Assembly (NCBI GenBank): GCA_016200585.1
Contig: JACQEN010000017.1
Span: forward strand, 1 to 51,989
DNA length: 51,989 nt
Source: Deltaproteobacteria bacterium
GTDB lineage: Bacteria > Desulfobacterota > Binatia > HRBIN30
Direction of reading: 5' to 3'
Notes under the pieces: model-generated
Seen by the model: only the letters and a program-made list of their open reading frames with translations
What the model was told of the DNA's origin: nothing
Databases searched by the model: none
Shown here: piece by piece, positions 48,082 through 51,989 of the stretch
How the letters are laid out: each line of letters begins with the position of its first letter
How positions within the stretch are numbered: the stretch's first letter is position 1
Made by a program: the position numbers and the translations under genes

Positions 48082-49236
48082 ATGGCGCAGGCCTCTCCGC
48101 CACCTGAGCGTTTTGATCCGTGGGCGCCCAATCCGGGCCGTACGGTGCGCTGGCTCGCTTTGTCGACGGTCTTTCATGCTGGGTTGCTGTTCTTGTTTGC
48201 GACCGTGACGCTTACGGTGATCAAGAAGATCGAGGAGATCAAGGTAAAGATCGACGATACCGTGCCGGGTGAAGAGACGCTTGAAGACGGAGCGCCGTCG
48301 CTGCGCGACCTTGCCGGCGCCTTGAAAATGGAAAAGACGATACCGCAGCGGGCGGTGCCGAGCGGACCCGCAATCCAGGGCGTGCGCGCACCGGAGCTAC
48401 CGCGCATCGGCGGTTTCGGGCCGAAGCTCGGCGAAGGGCCGGTGGTCGACGTCGCCAGCGCCCTGTCTCTCGGTGCCGGCGGCTCCGGCGCGGGCGGGAT
48501 CGGCAGCCTGGCGGGGAGCGGCAACTTCGGCGACTACGTCTGCGGTCTGCGCAAGGTCGGCCTCGATGTGGCGTTGGTGATCGATACCACCGACAGCATG
48601 CAGTTCGTCATCGACGACGTGCGCGCCAAGCTGCAAGACCTCATCGGCACGCTGCAACGCATGGTGCCGACGACGCGCGTCGGTATCGTCGTCTATCGCG
48701 ATAAGGGTGACGACTACGTCGTCAAGTGGAGCGATCTCAGCTTCAGCACGCAAAAGCTCACCGAATTCCTGTCGCACATCAGCGCCGACGGCGGCGGTGA
48801 TTGGGAAGAAGCGGTGAAAGAAGCGCTCGACGCCGCCGTGCACGAGCTCAAGTGGCGCAAGAACTCGAAGAAGGTGATCATCCTGGTCGGCGGCTCGCCG
48901 CCGCACCCGTGGGAGATGGATGACGTGATGGACATCGCCCGCAACTTCCGCAAACAGGGCGGTTACATCAGTGCCATCGACGTGACCGTGCGGCAGCATG
49001 AGATGTTCGACAAGACGATGTGGCGCTCTCTGCACGGGTCGCAGCCGTACCAGCCGGCGCCGATGCCCGAGTTCTATAAGGAGGTCTCCAAAGTTTACGG
49101 CGAAATCGCCAAGAACGGCGACGGCGAGCTGCTACAGCTTGGAGAAAACAAAACCCTGGTGCGCGAGATCTTCGAGCTCACCTTCGGCTCGCGCTGGAAG
49201 ACCGAGCTGGCGAAGTACATGAAGGAGCTGTCGTGA
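48082..49236 (+). CDS. TonB-like membrane-anchored protein with von Willebrand factor A domain
   Basis: TM LALSTVFHAGLLFLFATVTLTVI; linker; vWA domain VGLDVALVIDTTDSMQFVIDDVRAKLQDLIGTL (MIDAS-like DxTxS)...VGIVVYRDKGDDYVVKWSDLS...KVIILVGGSPPHPWEMDDVMDIARNFRKQGGYISAIDV. Confidence 0.88.
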   Translation: MAQASPPPERFDPWAPNPGRTVRWLALSTVFHAGLLFLFATVTLTVIKKIEEIKVKIDDTVPGEETLEDGAPSLRDLAGALKMEKTIPQRAVPSGPAIQGVRAPELPRIGGFGPKLGEGPVVDVASALSLGAGGSGAGGIGSLAGSGNFGDYVCGLRKVGLDVALVIDTTDSMQFVIDDVRAKLQDLIGTLQRMVPTTRVGIVVYRDKGDDYVVKWSDLSFSTQKLTEFLSHISADGGGDWEEAVKEALDAAVHELKWRKNSKKVIILVGGSPPHPWEMDDVMDIARNFRKQGGYISAIDVTVRQHEMFDKTMWRSLHGSQPYQPAPMPEFYKEVSKVYGEIAKNGDGELLQLGENKTLVREIFELTFGSRWKTELAKYMKELS

Positions 49237-51641
49237 CAGGAAGTCGACAGTCGACAGTCGACAGTCGACAGCTCCCCTCTCGCTATTTCGTGACTCTTGC
49301 CATCGTCGCAATCGTGTGGCTTGGTCCGGCCGCGCTGGCGCAAACCGCCGGCGACATTCGCAACGGCGCGCGGCAGATCGCGGCGCGCATCCAATCGAGC
49401 CAAGCAGCGGGCAGCTTCGACGAAGCGGCGCAAAAGCGTGGCATCGAGGAGCTCGGTCACCTCGGCCTGCAGTTCATCGAGCTGTGCGACAAGGCGGCCA
49501 ATAGCGGTGCGGAAAGTCGCGAACGTGAATCGCTGCTTGGCGCCTACGAAGCCGTCAGCGACCCGCTCGAAGACATTTACGAGAAGAGCGCCGGCGATCT
49601 CGAACGCAAGGCGAAGAAGATCATGGAAGACGACGGCGACCTCGAAGCGTTGTACGAAACCCCAGCCTACAAGCAGGGGCAGATCGTCGGACTTCAAGCC
49701 CTCTATTACTTGAACTGGCTGCGCTACTACGGTGCGCGCCTGCACGATGGCACGGCGCGCAAAGCGTTGTTGGAGAAAGCCGAAAAGGGCTTCGGCGAGC
49801 TGACCACCGGTGAGAAGCGCGGTGAGCTGCAGATCGAAAGCATGCTCGGTCGCGGCCTGTGCTCGCTCGAGCTCGGCGACCTCGACGCCGCTGCCGCCGA
49901 TCTGAAAGCGGTTGCGGCCGATGCGCACGTCACCGAGGAGCGACGCTCGAAGGCGCGCCTGGCTTTGCTCGATGGTTACGTGCGCAACGGCAACGTGCAA
50001 GGCGCTTTGAAGGTATCCGATGAGCTGCTCGGGCAGGGGTCGCACTCCGAAGACAACCTCATTCGTTATTTTCGCATTCGCGCGCTGCTCGACGGTGCGA
50101 AGAAGTCGTCGGGGTCGGAAGCGGAGAAATATCGCTCGCAGGCCCTGGCACTGATGGACCAGCTGCGCAAAGCCGGCGGCGGCTGGGAGGAAAAAGTCGC
50201 CGCCCTGCTCGCCGCCTCGGTCGACAAGCCGGAGCAGTGGGCCAACGACGCCAACAATCCGTTCGCTCGCTGGGAGCTGGCGAAGATGTTGGTACAGAAG
50301 AACGATTACAAGCAGGCGACGCCGCTGCTCGAAGAGTTCGTCAACAGCAAGGATGCGGCGCTGGGCCGCTTCAAGGACGAAGCGCAGTACTTTCTCGGGC
50401 TGGCAAGATTCCAGGAAGGAAAGCTGGAAGAAGCGGCGCAACGTTTCGACGCGTCGCTGCAAACCGATAAGCCGACGTACGGCGCCGACGCCGCGTACCT
50501 GCTGTTCAAGACGCGCGAGGCGCTGGCGGCAAAGAATCCCGAAGCCGCCAAGTCGCCGGAGTACGAAAAGGCCGTCGAGCAATACGTCGCGCACTGTCCC
50601 GACCACAAGTTTGCCTACGAAGGCTGGTTCCGTCTCGGCGAGCTGCGTCACGCGCAGAAGCGCTTCGGCGATGCGATCGACGCCTATGCGAAGGTGAAGG
50701 GTGACGCGGCGTTCGACTTGCGTGCCGAGTTCGGTACCGTCCAAAGTCGCTTCGAGATACTTCAGGCCGATCCGAAACAGCTGGACGTCTTGCGCGCACC
50801 GATCGGGGCCGGTCTGCAACGCTTCGAGGAGAAAGCCGCCGAGCTGGAGAAGCGCAAGGGCGCGACCGATCAGGTGCCGATGGCACAGATGCGCTCCAAG
50901 GTCGCGATCATGGAAGCCGTCTTCGACGGCTTGCAAACGCAGCCGTCGCCGCAGAAGGTCGCCGACCTGCTCGCCGGCTTTGAAAAGAAGTATCCCGAGC
51001 AAAAGGACCTCTTGCCGCAGGCCGTGCGCTTGCGAACTGTCGCCTACCAGAGCCTCGGTCGTTTCAATGATGCTGCGGCCGACGCCAAAGCCTACGGAGC
51101 GCTGTTGGTGCAGACGTACGGGCCCAAGGAGATCGAGGATCTCGCCGTCGCCTTCGTCCGTGAAGGCGCGAAGCGTAACGGCAAGGGCGATCCCAACGCC
51201 AACCAGGCAGCGCAGCAAGTGGCGCTGGCGTTGTACGAGCAATTGCCGGCGGACGGCGACGGCAAGAACAAGAAGCAGCTGACCTTGGCACGTCTGTACG
51301 AGAACACCGGCGAGCTGCCGAAAGCCGAGCAGCTGTACCACGAAGCGCTGGGCGACAAGGGTGATTCATTGCCGGCGTTGCGTGGCCTGGCGCGCATCAC
51401 CGAGTCGGAAAACAAACTGCCCGACGCTCTCGGCTACTGGCAACAACTTGCCAAAGCGTCGCGTCCCGGCGATGCGCCGTGGTACGAAGGCCAATATCAA
51501 GTCGCCCGCCTGACCAACGCGCTCGGCAAGCAGCACGAGTCCTGCGAGCAACTCGAAAAACTCAAACCGGCCATGCCGGGCCTCAGCGACGTCGACCTGC
51601 GCGGCAAGCTGGATGAGCTCTACAAGCAGGTCTGCCGGTGA
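49233..51641 (+). CDS. Exported TPR-repeat protein
   Basis: Signal-like VTLAIVAIVWLGPAALAQ; multiple TPR-like repeats (EAQYFLGLARFQEGKLEEAAQRFDASL, KFAYEGWFRLGELRHAQKRFGDAIDAYAKV, LTLARLYENTGELPKAEQLYHEAL). Alternative GTG start at 49290. Confidence 0.85.
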   Translation: MTGSRQSTVDSRQLPSRYFVTLAIVAIVWLGPAALAQTAGDIRNGARQIAARIQSSQAAGSFDEAAQKRGIEELGHLGLQFIELCDKAANSGAESRERESLLGAYEAVSDPLEDIYEKSAGDLERKAKKIMEDDGDLEALYETPAYKQGQIVGLQALYYLNWLRYYGARLHDGTARKALLEKAEKGFGELTTGEKRGELQIESMLGRGLCSLELGDLDAAAADLKAVAADAHVTEERRSKARLALLDGYVRNGNVQGALKVSDELLGQGSHSEDNLIRYFRIRALLDGAKKSSGSEAEKYRSQALALMDQLRKAGGGWEEKVAALLAASVDKPEQWANDANNPFARWELAKMLVQKNDYKQATPLLEEFVNSKDAALGRFKDEAQYFLGLARFQEGKLEEAAQRFDASLQTDKPTYGADAAYLLFKTREALAAKNPEAAKSPEYEKAVEQYVAHCPDHKFAYEGWFRLGELRHAQKRFGDAIDAYAKVKGDAAFDLRAEFGTVQSRFEILQADPKQLDVLRAPIGAGLQRFEEKAAELEKRKGATDQVPMAQMRSKVAIMEAVFDGLQTQPSPQKVADLLAGFEKKYPEQKDLLPQAVRLRTVAYQSLGRFNDAAADAKAYGALLVQTYGPKEIEDLAVAFVREGAKRNGKGDPNANQAAQQVALALYEQLPADGDGKNKKQLTLARLYENTGELPKAEQLYHEALGDKGDSLPALRGLARITESENKLPDALGYWQQLAKASRPGDAPWYEGQYQVARLTNALGKQHESCEQLEKLKPAMPGLSDVDLRGKLDELYKQVCR
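49243..49271 (+). repeat. Perfect heptanucleotide tandem repeat (GTCGACA)x4 + G
   Basis: gtcgacagtcgacagtcgacagtcgacag. Confidence 0.95.
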
Positions 51642-51647
51642 GAAGAA

Positions 51648-51668
51648 GTCGACAGTCGAGAGTTGTTT
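51648..51668 (+). repeat. Heptad array GTCGACA GTCGAGA GTTGTTT
   Basis: Shares GAAGTCGACAGTCGA with the start of the same gene's upstream array. Confidence 0.75.
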
Positions 51669-51764
51669 AGCTCGCACCCTACGTTGGGACGAGCAGCGAG
51701 CACCGGCGGACTTGAGGGTCCGGAGCGACCCAAGCGGGAGCGAGGCACCGCACCGACGCCGGCC

Positions 51765-51989
51765 CTACGGCGATTCATAGGCGCCGATGTCGCAGGTGGT
51801 GTCGCTGCCGTTGATTCGCAGGTGCCCGCGTTGATCGAGGTTGTTGACCGAGGAGCCCTGGCAGATGCTGGTGTCGCCGTTGTTGACCGCCGGGCTGGCG
51901 GCTTGGCACGACGCGCGCGGCATGCCTGGGCCTGTGCACAGTCCCATGGTTTTGGTCGCGCCGCCGTTGCTGGCCAGATGCAACAGCCC
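51765..51989 (-). CDS. C-terminus of a choice-of-anchor Q/CSLREA-type exported protein (5' end outside window)
   Basis: LHLASNGGATKTMGLCTGPG...SPAVNNGDTSICQGSSVNNLDQRGHLRINGSDTTCDIGAYES. Confidence 0.8.
   Translation of the reverse strand, partial: GLLHLASNGGATKTMGLCTGPGMPRASCQAASPAVNNGDTSICQGSSVNNLDQRGHLRINGSDTTCDIGAYESP

Noticed and set aside
49095-51341. 748-aa minus-strand ORF
   Set aside because: Antisense to the TPR gene; low-complexity Leu/Arg/Gln composition typical of a GC-rich shadow frame. The plus-strand ORF has a signal peptide and TPR pattern.
46976-51641. Zorya-like anti-phage system
   Set aside because: ZorA/ZorB are MotA plus an OmpA-type peptidoglycan-binding MotB-like protein with helicase/nuclease partners; here there is a standard ExbD, a vWA and a TPR protein and no effector nuclease or helicase.

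Overview
This is a GC-rich, gene-dense bacterial chromosomal window of about 52 kb. I found no rRNA, tRNA, CRISPR array, transposase or phage gene. Most of it is core or lipid metabolism: UbiB-like kinase, RarA, homodimeric pyruvate dehydrogenase E1, several SDRs, acyl-CoA dehydrogenases, thiolases, P450, acyl-CoA ligase, Lnt and two-component kinases. Regions that deserve a second look: (1) An ExbB/TolQ - ExbD/TolR - TM-anchored vWA protein - exported TPR protein operon (47.0-51.6 kb), where a vWA protein sits in the place of TonB/TolA. (2) A five-gene overlapping envelope operon (45.9-36.6 kb, minus strand) with two tandem GT39-type transferases, an SGNH hydrolase and two paralogous sulfatase-fold proteins that lack the formylglycine motif. 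One of the latter is fused to a TMTC-like membrane GT plus TPR. (3) A P450 // ACAD-nitroreductase-thiolase-ligase-TetR locus with two near-identical 24-bp palindromic operator candidates in the divergent promoter. (4) At least seven heptanucleotide-phased repeat arrays (AATCNNN, GTCGACA, GGGNNNN, TCNGNNG), two pairs of which bracket single genes, and four other palindromic or repetitive families. One palindrome lies in frame inside lnt and another supplies its stop codon. (5) A promoterless C-terminal remnant of a probable outer-membrane beta-barrel gene, absent from the ORF track. All family calls come from reading motifs by eye; no search was run.
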